64,000 nucleotides of DNA from Cellulophaga fucicola (GTDB taxonomy: Bacteria > Bacteroidota > Bacteroidia > Flavobacteriales > Flavobacteriaceae), in NCBI RefSeq assembly GCF_900119145.1, contig NZ_FPIY01000001.1, forward strand, positions 372,001 through 436,000, read 5' to 3'. Shown piece by piece: positions 43,150 to 51,859 of this stretch (position 1 is the stretch's first letter; each line of letters opens with the position of its first letter). Made by a program: the position numbers and the translations under genes. The notes beneath the pieces are model-generated. The model saw only the letters and a list, made by a program, of their open reading frames with translations, was not told where the DNA came from and ran no database searches.

Positions 43150-44730
43150 ATGAAATTTAAACAATACGGCTACCTACTTCTTTTACTTTTTGTACTACAA
43201 TCTTGTACTAATAAAAACCCAGAAGAGATCGATATTTCTGAAACGGAAATTGAAGTATCCTATCTTAAAGATGAAGCTATTGAAGATGTTATTACTGTAG
43301 CGCCAATAGTTGAGGAGGATTCAATTTATAAAGCTGAAGAAGAAGAAATAGTACAAGATCTAGATATTCCAGAAACTGTAATAGCAGAAACAGAACCAGA
43401 ATCAGAAGAACAGTCTTACAAACCTGTAGAATATCCAGTTTTTAAAGCTCCAAATTATTCTAATAAAGAAATAAAGTTTTATACGGTAGCTGATATTCCT
43501 AAACCTAGAGGAGAAGGTATTTTAGGATACGTTAGTGATCCAGATGGTTATATCTCTGCTATATATGAAGAGGAGATAAATAAAGTGTTGTTTGAGCTAG
43601 AAGCACATACATCTGCAGAAGTTACTGTTGTTATTGTTAAAAGTATAGGAGATAGAATACCTAAAAACTTTGCAACAGAACTCTTTAATAAATGGGGAAT
43701 TGGTAAAGCAGATAAAGATAATGGTTTATTAATTTTAACTGTAATGGACCAGCGTAGAACCGAGTTTGAAACTGGTTATGGCTTAGAAACGGTGCTAACA
43801 GATAATACTTGTTATAGAATTGGGACAGATGAAATTGTTCCATTTTTTAAAGAAGGAGAATACGGTCAGGGCTTACTTAAGGCTTCAGACAGAGTAAAAC
43901 AAATTGTAGAAAATCCAGATACTCTAGATTATATATACTCTAATGATGTTACTTATGAAGTAACTAGCAATAACAATAATACTAACTATTTTAATTATTT
44001 GCCTAGTAATTTGGGAATCTGGTTTTATGTTTTTATGTTATATATAATTAGTTGTATTTGTTTAAGCTTGTACTTCTATATATACATAGAAAGTATAGAT
44101 AGGTCTAAAGAAGATTATTATGATAAATACAACAGACTGTTAGAGCATAAAATGGGATGTTTATATATTTTATTTCCAATTCCGTTACTTCATTTAAATA
44201 GCAGAATTATTAATTTATTAAAATCATATAGGTACGACCCCAGATTTAGTAAGGTTAATGGTAAGCCTTTGATATTATTGAATTCTAAAAATGAGAGAAA
44301 CTTTTTAAAAGAAGGTCAGATTATAGAAGAAAATATAAACTCTGTAGATTATGATGTTTGGGTAACAGACGATGAAAGTGATGTTTTAATATTAAAGTAT
44401 GAAGGCAATTCTAGTAGAAAATACGCAAGATGTAAAGAGTGTAAGTATAAAACAAAAGGGAAAACTAGATCTAAAGTTACTAAAAGAGCTAATTATGATA
44501 GACAAGGTGAACGTATAGATTATTATGAATGTAAAAACTGTAATGATAAAACATCTGAAGTTGTTGTATTAGCAAAATTGGTAAGAGAAAGCTCTAGTTC
44601 TTCTAGTAGTTCTAGCTCTGGGAGTGGCTATTCATCATCGTCATCTTCTTCATCATCTTCATCTTCTTCCTCATCTTCAAGTTATGGAGGTGGTAGCTCT
44701 GGAGGAGGAGGAGCAGGTGTTAGCTGGTAA
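43150..44730 (+). CDS. TPM-domain lipoprotein with zinc ribbon and poly-Ser tail
   Basis: This is a 526-aa protein. The lipobox is LLFVLQSC (Cys19), followed by an acidic Glu-rich linker to about residue 110. The TPM domain (Psb32/YgcG type) covers about 125-255 (GYVSDPDGYISAIYEEEINKVLFELE, ATELFNKWGIGKADKDNGLLIL). A membrane segment lies at about 292-314, with a cytoplasmic-type segment after it. A zinc ribbon near 427-464 (CKECKY and CKNCND) is followed by a serine run and the glycine-rich GGGGAGVSW end typical of TPM proteins. TPM proteins act in membrane protein quality control or phosphatase-like roles. The lipoprotein plus inner-membrane helix topology is odd. Confidence 0.85.
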   Translation: MKFKQYGYLLLLLFVLQSCTNKNPEEIDISETEIEVSYLKDEAIEDVITVAPIVEEDSIYKAEEEEIVQDLDIPETVIAETEPESEEQSYKPVEYPVFKAPNYSNKEIKFYTVADIPKPRGEGILGYVSDPDGYISAIYEEEINKVLFELEAHTSAEVTVVIVKSIGDRIPKNFATELFNKWGIGKADKDNGLLILTVMDQRRTEFETGYGLETVLTDNTCYRIGTDEIVPFFKEGEYGQGLLKASDRVKQIVENPDTLDYIYSNDVTYEVTSNNNNTNYFNYLPSNLGIWFYVFMLYIISCICLSLYFYIYIESIDRSKEDYYDKYNRLLEHKMGCLYILFPIPLLHLNSRIINLLKSYRYDPRFSKVNGKPLILLNSKNERNFLKEGQIIEENINSVDYDVWVTDDESDVLILKYEGNSSRKYARCKECKYKTKGKTRSKVTKRANYDRQGERIDYYECKNCNDKTSEVVVLAKLVRESSSSSSSSSSGSGYSSSSSSSSSSSSSSSSSYGGGSSGGGGAGVSW

Positions 44731-44742
44731 CTTTAAAAATAT

Positions 44743-44777
44743 AAAAAGCCTTTGAATGTAGATTTCAAAGGCTTTTT
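44743..44777. terminator. Bidirectional terminator
   Basis: A perfect 14-bp stem, AAAAAGCCTTTGAA (44743-44756) with TTCAAAGGCTTTTT (44764-44777), between the convergent TPM lipoprotein gene and leuB. Confidence 0.9.
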
Positions 44778-44801
44778 CACTAGTATATAATTGTACTAAG
44801 A

Positions 44802-45857
44802 TTATATGTTTTTAACCAGCCAATTGCCTACTTCACTTGTTTTAAAAGATTCTCCACCATCAGCTAAATCTTCTGTTACATAGCCTTCTTCTAAAGATTT
44901 GTTTACAACATCTCTTATTGTTTGTGCTTCTGTAGTTAATCCAAAATCTTCAAATAACATTGCGGCAGATAAAACTGTTGCTAGTGGGTTAGCAATATCT
45001 TTTCCTGCTGCTTGTGGGTAAGAACCGTGTATTGGCTCGTATAATTTATTTTTTGTTCCTACAGATGCAGATGGCATTAACCCCATAGATCCAGATATTA
45101 CAGAAGCTTCATCTGTTAAAATATCTCCAAAAAGATTTTCTGTAATAATAACATCATATTCACTTGGCCATTGTACCAAACGCATAGCTACAGCATCTAC
45201 AAACTCATAACTAACAGTTACTTCTGGGTAATCTTTTTCCATTGCCTGTACTGTTTCTCTCCATAGTCTAGAAGATTCTAATACGTTAGCTTTGTCTACA
45301 CAACATAATTTTTTGCCACGTGTCATTGCCAATTCAAAACCTTTTACAGCAAGTCTTGTAATTTCATCGCGAGTATAGGTCATTGTATCAAAAGCAGTGT
45401 TTCCGTTATCTTTTCGGCCTCTTTCGCCAAAATAAACACCACTAGTAAGTTCTCTTAATATAATTAAGTCTGTACCTTCTATACGCTCTCTTTTTAATGG
45501 AGATTTATCTATTAAAGAAGGAAAAGTAAATGTTGGTCTAACATTAGCGAACAGGCCTAATTTTTTCCTCATTTTAAGTAACCCTTGTTCAGGTCTTACT
45601 TTAGCAGAAGGGTCATTATCAAATCTAGGATGACCAATAGCGCCAAATAAAACAGCATCTGCTGCTTCGCAAATAGCGTGAGTTTCATCTGGGTAAGGCT
45701 CACCAACAGCATCTATAGCTGCAGCTCCTGTTAATGCAGGTGTCCAGTTAATTTCGTGATTGTATTTTTCTGCAATAGCGTTAGATACTTTTATAGCCTG
45801 GTCTATTACTTCTGGTCCTATACCGTCACCGGCTAATACTGCTATGTTTAGTTTCAT
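44802..45857 (-). CDS. leuB: 3-isopropylmalate dehydrogenase
   Basis: This 351-aa NAD-dependent beta-decarboxylating dehydrogenase has the N-terminal LAGDGIGPEVIDQA motif, the substrate-loop arginines (RPEQGLLKMRKKLGLFANVRP), the active-site YTRDEI tyrosine and the metal-binding EYDVIITENLFGDILTDEASV. It oxidises 3-isopropylmalate, and enzymes of the family also accept 3-methylmalate in the citramalate route. It is the last gene of the minus-strand leuC-leuD-cimA/leuA-leuB operon, 39 bp after the synthase. Confidence 0.95.
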   Translation of the reverse strand: MKLNIAVLAGDGIGPEVIDQAIKVSNAIAEKYNHEINWTPALTGAAAIDAVGEPYPDETHAICEAADAVLFGAIGHPRFDNDPSAKVRPEQGLLKMRKKLGLFANVRPTFTFPSLIDKSPLKRERIEGTDLIILRELTSGVYFGERGRKDNGNTAFDTMTYTRDEITRLAVKGFELAMTRGKKLCCVDKANVLESSRLWRETVQAMEKDYPEVTVSYEFVDAVAMRLVQWPSEYDVIITENLFGDILTDEASVISGSMGLMPSASVGTKNKLYEPIHGSYPQAAGKDIANPLATVLSAAMLFEDFGLTTEAQTIRDVVNKSLEEGYVTEDLADGGESFKTSEVGNWLVKNI

Positions 45858-45896
45858 ATTAATATGTACTCTTTATGTTATTATATTTTTATTTTG

Positions 45897-47411
45897 CTAA
45901 ATAATATTTAGCATTTTCTCTGTTGCTTTTATTGCAGATACTGTCTGGTCAGAGTCTAAACCACGAGTTTTAAATTCGTTATCTGCTTTTTTCCAAGTAA
46001 TAATTGTTTCGCATAAAGCATCAGAATTACTACCCGGCGGTATACGTACGGCGTAATCTATTAATTTTGGCAACTCAATTTTTTTAGCTTTATAAATCTT
46101 ATTTATCGCATTCATAAAAGCATCATACTGGCCGTCTCCTTGAGCATTTTCTTCAAAAAGTTCTTTCTCTATCTCTACAGCAACTGTAGTAGATGGCTTT
46201 AGACCCTTAGAGTGGGTAAGCACGTAAGACTTTATAATTACCTTTTCTTGGTAACTACCGCTATCTAAAACATCAGAAATTATATACGGTAAGTCTTCTT
46301 TAGTAACCTTTTCTTTTTTATCACCCAACTCAATAATACGTAGTGTAACTTTCCCTAAATCATCATCATTTAGAGTAAGACCAAGTTCTTGTAAGTTTTT
46401 TAAAATGTTTGCCTTTCCAGATGTTTTACCTAGTGCATATTGTCTTTTTCTACCAAAACGTTCTGGTAGTAAATCGTTAAAATAAAGATTCTTTTTACTG
46501 TCTCCATCTGCATGTATGCCGGCAGTTTGCGTAAAAACGTTTTCGCCAACAATAGGTTTATTTGCAGGTATTCCAAAGCCTGTAAAAGTAGATACAAGTC
46601 TACTTACGGTATACAAAGATGTTTCTTTTAGAGCTATTTCTATATCTGGTAAAAAATCGTTAATTACAGCCACAACACTTGCCATTGGAGCATTACCGGC
46701 ACGTTCTCCCATACCGTTTACGGTTAAATGTAGTCCGTGGCAACCCGCTTTAAGAGCTTCCATAACATTGGCAACACTTAAATCATAATCATTATGACCG
46801 TGAAAATCAAAATGAAGATTTGGATACTTTTTAACTAAATCTGTTATGTAAGCAAACGTTTCTGTGTGCGTTAAAATTCCTAAAGTGTCTGGCAGTAAAA
46901 CTCTTTTTATAGGTTGATTTGATAAGAAATCTAAAAATTGATATACATATTCTAATGAATTTCGCATACCGTTGCTCCAATCTTCTAAGTAAACATTTGT
47001 TTCTATTTGATGCTTTTGAGCAAGAAGTATAGTAGCTTCAATTTCTTTGAAATGCTGCTCTGGTGTTTTTTTTAGTTGATGCGTAAGATGATTTAATGAT
47101 CCTTTAGTTAGTAAATTTTGAACCTTAGCACCAGCATCTTGCATCCATTTAATAGATACGCCATTATCTACAAAAGTTAAAACTTCTATTTTATTTATAA
47201 AATTATGAGAAGCTGCCCAATTTGTAATTTTTTGCACGGCAAGTAATTCACCGTTAGATACACGAGCCGAGGCAACCTCAATTCTATCTACTTTTAGTTC
47301 TTCTAAAAGTAATTTGGCAAGGGTTAATTTTTCAGAAACAGAAAAGGACACTCCAGATGTTTGTTCACCATCACGGAGTGTGGTATCCATTATTTCAATT
47401 TTTCTTTTCAT
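45897..47411 (-). CDS. cimA: Citramalate synthase-type enzyme (CimA), in the LeuA position of the operon
   Basis: This 504-aa DRE-TIM metallolyase has the catalytic TLRDGEQ (Arg13, Asp14), metal-site HGHNDYDLS, and a C-terminal regulatory domain (YDAFMNAINKIY and DYAVRIPPGSNSDAL). Aligned from memory with Leptospira interrogans CimA, its first 145 residues match with a constant three-residue offset. The three residues that form the pyruvate methyl pocket there (Leu81, Leu104, Tyr144) are Leu78, Leu101 and Tyr141 here (EVLTFVD, NLLTKG, VYLEDWSNG). Isopropylmalate synthases have polar residues at these places. I therefore favour (R)-citramalate synthesis from pyruvate and acetyl-CoA, over LeuA. 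It lies between leuD and leuB. Confidence 0.78.
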   Translation of the reverse strand: MKRKIEIMDTTLRDGEQTSGVSFSVSEKLTLAKLLLEELKVDRIEVASARVSNGELLAVQKITNWAASHNFINKIEVLTFVDNGVSIKWMQDAGAKVQNLLTKGSLNHLTHQLKKTPEQHFKEIEATILLAQKHQIETNVYLEDWSNGMRNSLEYVYQFLDFLSNQPIKRVLLPDTLGILTHTETFAYITDLVKKYPNLHFDFHGHNDYDLSVANVMEALKAGCHGLHLTVNGMGERAGNAPMASVVAVINDFLPDIEIALKETSLYTVSRLVSTFTGFGIPANKPIVGENVFTQTAGIHADGDSKKNLYFNDLLPERFGRKRQYALGKTSGKANILKNLQELGLTLNDDDLGKVTLRIIELGDKKEKVTKEDLPYIISDVLDSGSYQEKVIIKSYVLTHSKGLKPSTTVAVEIEKELFEENAQGDGQYDAFMNAINKIYKAKKIELPKLIDYAVRIPPGSNSDALCETIITWKKADNEFKTRGLDSDQTVSAIKATEKMLNII

Positions 47412-47446
47412 TATAGTTTTGGTGGGTTATTCAGGTACGTATTAAA

Positions 47447-48043
47447 TTATAGTGGAGTATTTTCAGCAAAAGCCGTAATCTCTTCTTTAATATTTAATAA
47501 GTAATCAATATCATCAAAACCATTTAGCATATTGTCTTTTTTGTATGCATTAATGTCAAACGATTCTTTTTCTCCAGTACCAACAATAGTAATGGTCTGT
47601 TCAGGTAAACTAATTTCTACTTGTGCTTTAGGGTCTTTTTCTGTTTCAGCATATATTTTTTCTAAAAATTCTGCAGAAACTTGTACCGGTAATACCCCGA
47701 CATTTAAACAGTTATTTCTAAAAATATCAGCAAAAAAACTAGAAACTACACACCTAAATCCATAATCGTATACTGCCCATGCTGCGTGTTCACGAGAAGA
47801 TCCTGAACCAAAGTTTTTACCACCTACCAGTATTTTACCAGCGTATTTATCTTGGTTTAATACAAAATCTTTTTTAGGAGTATTGTCTGGGTTATAGCGC
47901 CAGTCTCTAAATAGATTATCTCCAAAACCTTTACGTTCTGTAGCTTTTAAAAATCTAGCAGGTATTATTTGGTCTGTATCTACGTTTTCTATTGGTAGCG
48001 GAACTATGCTACTTTTTAATGTGTTGAATTTGTCGTATGCCAT
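47447..48043 (-). CDS. leuD: 3-isopropylmalate dehydratase, small subunit
   Basis: The 198-aa swivel-domain subunit shows VDTDQIIPARFL, then the substrate-binding GKNFGSGSSREHAAWAV motif. With LeuC it isomerises 2- to 3-isopropylmalate (and citramalate to 3-methylmalate in the alternative route). It lies 105 bp downstream of leuC and 35 bp before the synthase gene. Confidence 0.95.
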   Translation of the reverse strand: MAYDKFNTLKSSIVPLPIENVDTDQIIPARFLKATERKGFGDNLFRDWRYNPDNTPKKDFVLNQDKYAGKILVGGKNFGSGSSREHAAWAVYDYGFRCVVSSFFADIFRNNCLNVGVLPVQVSAEFLEKIYAETEKDPKAQVEISLPEQTITIVGTGEKESFDINAYKKDNMLNGFDDIDYLLNIKEEITAFAENTPL

Positions 48044-48054
48044 TTTAAATTTAC

Positions 48055-48146
48055 TTTTAACCTCTAGCTTTTGGCTATTGGTGTATTTTAATTATCAATT
48101 TTCTAAAGCTTTTAGTTGGTAACTAAGAGCTAATAGCTAACAGCTA
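48055..48146. repeat. AGCT-rich inverted/degenerate repeat in the leuC-leuD spacer
   Basis: Words such as TAGCTTTTGGCTATTGG (left) and AGCTAATAGCTAACAGCTAT (right), with a CTAAAGCTTTTAG palindrome near 48101, make a REP-like element that could fold. It may modulate the leuC:leuD mRNA. Family membership elsewhere in the genome cannot be seen here. Confidence 0.4.
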
Positions 48147-48148
48147 TT

Positions 48149-49540
48149 TTATAGCAATTCTCTGGGGTCTGTTACTTTTCCAGTAACTGCTGCAGCGGCT
48201 GCAACAAGAGGAGATGCTAACAATGTTCTAGAACCTGGACCCTGTCTACCTTCAAAATTTCTGTTAGATGTACTTACCGCGTATTTGCCTGTAGGTACTT
48301 TATCATCATTCATAGCTAAACAAGCAGAACAACCTGGTTCTCTAAGTTCAAAACCAGCAGCTGTTAAAATATCTAATAAACCTTCTTCTTTAATTGCAGC
48401 TTCTACTTTATGAGAACCAGGAACCAACCAAGCGGTAACGTTTGGTGCTTTTTGTTTTCCTTTAATAATCTCTGTAAACGCTCTAAAATCTTCAATTCTT
48501 CCGTTGGTACAACTTCCTAAAAAGACAAAGTCAATTGGCTTACCAATCATAGAATCACCTTCATTAAAGGCCATATATTGCAACGATTTTTTATAGGTAG
48601 ATACACCACCTTCTAAACTCTCTGCAGTTGGTATGTCATTACCAATACCCATACCCATACCAGGATTGGTACCGTAAGTAATCATTGGTTCTATATCTTC
48701 ACCTTTAAAAGTAAGTTCTTTATCAAAAGTGGCATTTTCTTCAGTATATAATGTATCCCAATATGCTTTTGCTTTATCCCAAGCAGTACCAGTTGGTGTA
48801 AATTCTCTTCCTTTAACGTAATCTAATGTTTTTTCGTCTGGAGCAATCATACCACCACGGGCACCCATTTCTATGCTTAAGTTACAAACCGTCATACGGC
48901 CTTCCATAGACATATTCTTAAATACATCACCAGCATATTCTACAAAATATCCGGTAGCACCAGATGTAGTTAATTGTGATATAATGTATAATGCAACATC
49001 TTTAGGAGTAACACCTTTACTAAGGTTACCAACAACGTTAATACGCATACTTTTTGGTTTAGGCTGCATTATACATTGTGTAGCCAATACCATTTCTACT
49101 TCAGACGTACCAATACCAAAAGCAATTGCACCAAAAGCACCATGTGTAGATGTGTGTGAGTCTCCACACACAATAGTTGCACCTGGTTGTGTAATTCCGT
49201 ATTCTGGACCAACAACGTGTACAATGCCATTTTTCTCGTGACCTAATCCCCAATAACTAATACCGTGCGCGTTAGAGTTTTCTTCTAAAGCTTTTAACTG
49301 TTTAGCAGATAAAGGATCTTTTACGGGTAAGTGTTGGTTAATAGTTGGTGTGTTATGGTCCGCAGTAGCAAATGTTTTTTCTGGGTGTTTAACACCAATG
49401 TTTCTACTTTTTAAGCCTAAAAAAGCAACAGGACTTGTTACTTCATGTACCATATGGCGGTCTATAAAAAGAACATCTGGTCCGTTTTCTATTTTTCTTA
49501 CTACGTGGGAGTCCCACACCTTGTCAAACAGTGTTTTCAT
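48149..49540 (-). CDS. leuC: 3-isopropylmalate dehydratase, large subunit
   Basis: The 463-aa aconitase-type subunit has [4Fe-4S] cysteines in [13 protein letters not shown] and [11 protein letters not shown], and the substrate motifs [20 protein letters not shown]. It is the first gene of the operon. In the 145 bp upstream I find a TAnnTTTG-like -7 element on the minus strand (49630-49637) but no leader ORF or attenuator like that of the ilv operon. Confidence 0.95.
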   Translation of the reverse strand: MKTLFDKVWDSHVVRKIENGPDVLFIDRHMVHEVTSPVAFLGLKSRNIGVKHPEKTFATADHNTPTINQHLPVKDPLSAKQLKALEENSNAHGISYWGLGHEKNGIVHVVGPEYGITQPGATIVCGDSHTSTHGAFGAIAFGIGTSEVEMVLATQCIMQPKPKSMRINVVGNLSKGVTPKDVALYIISQLTTSGATGYFVEYAGDVFKNMSMEGRMTVCNLSIEMGARGGMIAPDEKTLDYVKGREFTPTGTAWDKAKAYWDTLYTEENATFDKELTFKGEDIEPMITYGTNPGMGMGIGNDIPTAESLEGGVSTYKKSLQYMAFNEGDSMIGKPIDFVFLGSCTNGRIEDFRAFTEIIKGKQKAPNVTAWLVPGSHKVEAAIKEEGLLDILTAAGFELREPGCSACLAMNDDKVPTGKYAVSTSNRNFEGRQGPGSRTLLASPLVAAAAAVTGKVTDPRELL

Positions 49541-49629
49541 GTATTATTTATTTTCGTCTTAGTTAGGATAAAGATTTGTGTAATTCTACACTATCTTATT
49601 CTTAAGTTTCTAATAAAACCTCTAACTAT

Positions 49630-49637
49630 CAAAAATA
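49630..49637 (-). promoter_or_regulatory. Candidate -7 element (TATTTTTG, minus strand) for the leu operon
   Basis: An exact TAnnTTTG match read on the minus strand, about 90 bp upstream of leuC. No clear -33 partner. Confidence 0.35.
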
Positions 49638-49685
49638 AAGAATACTAAAAATTGTTTGTTAAAATATTGTGTAAAATTACGATGT

Positions 49686-51791
49686 TCAACTTATATACGT
49701 CCATATGTTTTTGTGCTTTACAAGTTGTGCGTATGCTTCTGAAACCACAGTATTACTAGGATTACTAAGACTAGGGTCCTCTTTTAAAATTTTAATAGCA
49801 TAATGCCTAGCCGTTTGTAAAATGTCGTTGTCTTTTACAATGTCTGCTATTTTTAGGTTTAAAACACCGCTTTGTTGCGTACCCATAATATCTCCAGGTC
49901 CACGAAGTTTTAAATCTACCTCTGCAATTTCAAAACCATCGTTGGTACGCACCATTGTTTCTAGTCTTGTTTTGGCATCAGGGGACAGTTTATGACTGGT
50001 CATTAAAATACAATAACTTTGGTCTGCACCACGACCAACACGACCTCTTAATTGGTGTAGTTGAGACAAACCAAAACGTTCTGCACTCTCAATAATCATA
50101 ACAGAAGCATTAGGTACATTAACACCAACTTCTATTACAGTTGTAGCTACCATTATTTGAGTTTCACCTTTTATAAATCGTTGCATTTCAAATTCTTTGT
50201 CAGCGGGTTTCATTTGTCCGTGTACAATTGATATTTGATATTTAGGTGCAGGAAAATCACGAGATATACTCTCGTAACCATCCATAAGATCTTTATAGTC
50301 CAAAGCTTCAGACTCTTGTATTAATGGGTAAACAACATATACTTGTCTGCCTATATTTATTTCATCCTTTAAAAAACTAAAAACTTTTAGTCTGTTAGAG
50401 TCAAATCTGTGTACGGTTTTAATTGGTTTACGACCAGGAGGTAACTCATCTATTACAGAAATATCTAAATCGCCATACAAACTCATTGCTAAGGTTCTAG
50501 GAATAGGAGTGGCTGTCATTACCAAAATATGCGGAGGCACAGTGTTTTTACGCCATAGTTTTGCACGTTGAGCTACTCCAAATCTATGTTGTTCATCTAT
50601 AATTGCTAAGCCTAAATTTTTGTATTGTACCTTATCTTCTAATAAAGCGTGTGTGCCAATTAAAATATGAAGTTCACCACTTTCTAAATCTTCGTGAATA
50701 ACTTTTCTGGCAGATTTTTTTACAGAACCTGTGAGTAAAGCTACTTTTATATCTAACCCTTGTAGTAGTTCTGTTATGCCGTGGTAGTGTTGTGTTGCTA
50801 AAATTTCTGTAGGAGCCATTAAACACGCCTGAAAACCATTGTCTAAAGCCAGTAAAATTGTCATTAAAGCAACAATAGTTTTACCAGAACCAACATCTCC
50901 CTGTAAAAGTCTGTTCATTTGTGCATTACTGCCTAAATCTGCTCTAATTTCTTTAATAACTCTTTTTTGAGCATTAGTAAGCTCAAACGGCAAATGGTTG
51001 TTGTAAAAATCACCAAAATAAGTACCTACCGCAGTAAACGGAAAGCCCTTAATTTTGTTTTTACGAACCATTTTTTTTGCAATTAACTGTAGCTGAATGT
51101 AAAATAACTCTTCAAACTTAAGCCTAAACTGTGCTTTTGCTAATTCTTCCTGACTTTTAGGAAAGTGTATATTTAATAGGGCATCACTCTTACCCATTAA
51201 CTTTAATTCAGATAATAAATAAGTAGGTAGTGTTTCTACAAACCTAGCTTTTGTATCTAAAAAAAGCTGTTGCATTAACTTACTTGTACCCTTGTTTGTA
51301 ATACCTCTACTACTTAGTTTTTCTGTAGAAGGGTAAATAGGTTGCATACTAACTTTTAGCCCTTTTTTATGGTCTTCTAAAAGTTCTAATTCTGGATGAG
51401 GCATAGAAAAAGTACCATTAAACCAATTTGTTTTACCGTATATAACATAAGGTACATTTAGTTTAATGTTTTCTCTAATCCACTTTTGTCCTCTAAACCA
51501 AACCAGCTCCATTTTTCCAGTCTCATCTACAAAAGTGGCAACGAGTCTTTTTCCTCTTTTTTGCTCAATAGCTTTTAACTGTATTATTTTACCTATTACT
51601 TGTACTTCTGCGCTATTGCGTTGCAGCTCATTAATTTTGTAATAGTGTGTTTTGTCTAAATATCTATTAGGAAAAAGATTTATTAAATCTTGATAGGTGT
51701 AAATGCCTAATTCACCCTGTAAGGTTTCGGCTCTACTTGGGCCAACACCTTTTAAATATGCAATGGGAGTTTGTAAATAATTAGCATTCAT
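49686..51791 (-). CDS. recG: ATP-dependent DNA helicase RecG
   Basis: This 701-aa helicase remodels stalled forks and branched DNA. It has an N-terminal wedge/OB domain (about 1-170), Walker A LLQGDVGSGKTIVA, the DEQH-type Walker B IIDEQHRFGVAQR, motif III MTATPIPRTLAMS, and motif VI QLRGRVGRGADQSYC. Length is near the usual 690-700 aa. It is a single gene, divergent from the M1 peptidase. Confidence 0.97.
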   Translation of the reverse strand: MNANYLQTPIAYLKGVGPSRAETLQGELGIYTYQDLINLFPNRYLDKTHYYKINELQRNSAEVQVIGKIIQLKAIEQKRGKRLVATFVDETGKMELVWFRGQKWIRENIKLNVPYVIYGKTNWFNGTFSMPHPELELLEDHKKGLKVSMQPIYPSTEKLSSRGITNKGTSKLMQQLFLDTKARFVETLPTYLLSELKLMGKSDALLNIHFPKSQEELAKAQFRLKFEELFYIQLQLIAKKMVRKNKIKGFPFTAVGTYFGDFYNNHLPFELTNAQKRVIKEIRADLGSNAQMNRLLQGDVGSGKTIVALMTILLALDNGFQACLMAPTEILATQHYHGITELLQGLDIKVALLTGSVKKSARKVIHEDLESGELHILIGTHALLEDKVQYKNLGLAIIDEQHRFGVAQRAKLWRKNTVPPHILVMTATPIPRTLAMSLYGDLDISVIDELPPGRKPIKTVHRFDSNRLKVFSFLKDEINIGRQVYVVYPLIQESEALDYKDLMDGYESISRDFPAPKYQISIVHGQMKPADKEFEMQRFIKGETQIMVATTVIEVGVNVPNASVMIIESAERFGLSQLHQLRGRVGRGADQSYCILMTSHKLSPDAKTRLETMVRTNDGFEIAEVDLKLRGPGDIMGTQQSGVLNLKIADIVKDNDILQTARHYAIKILKEDPSLSNPSNTVVSEAYAQLVKHKNIWTYIS

Positions 51792-51859
51792 ACGACTAAA
51801 ATAAACCGAATCTGAACAACTGCAAAAGATGAAAATGCTTATTTTGGTTGAAAATTAGA

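Noticed and set aside
44620..44700. Runs of TCA/TCT triplets that look like a microsatellite.
   Set aside because: They encode the in-frame poly-Ser tail of the TPM lipoprotein, with mixed Ser codons.
49541..49685. A search for a leader peptide and attenuator before leuC like that of ilv.
   Set aside because: No Leu-rich ORF and no hairpin with a U-tract were found on the minus strand.
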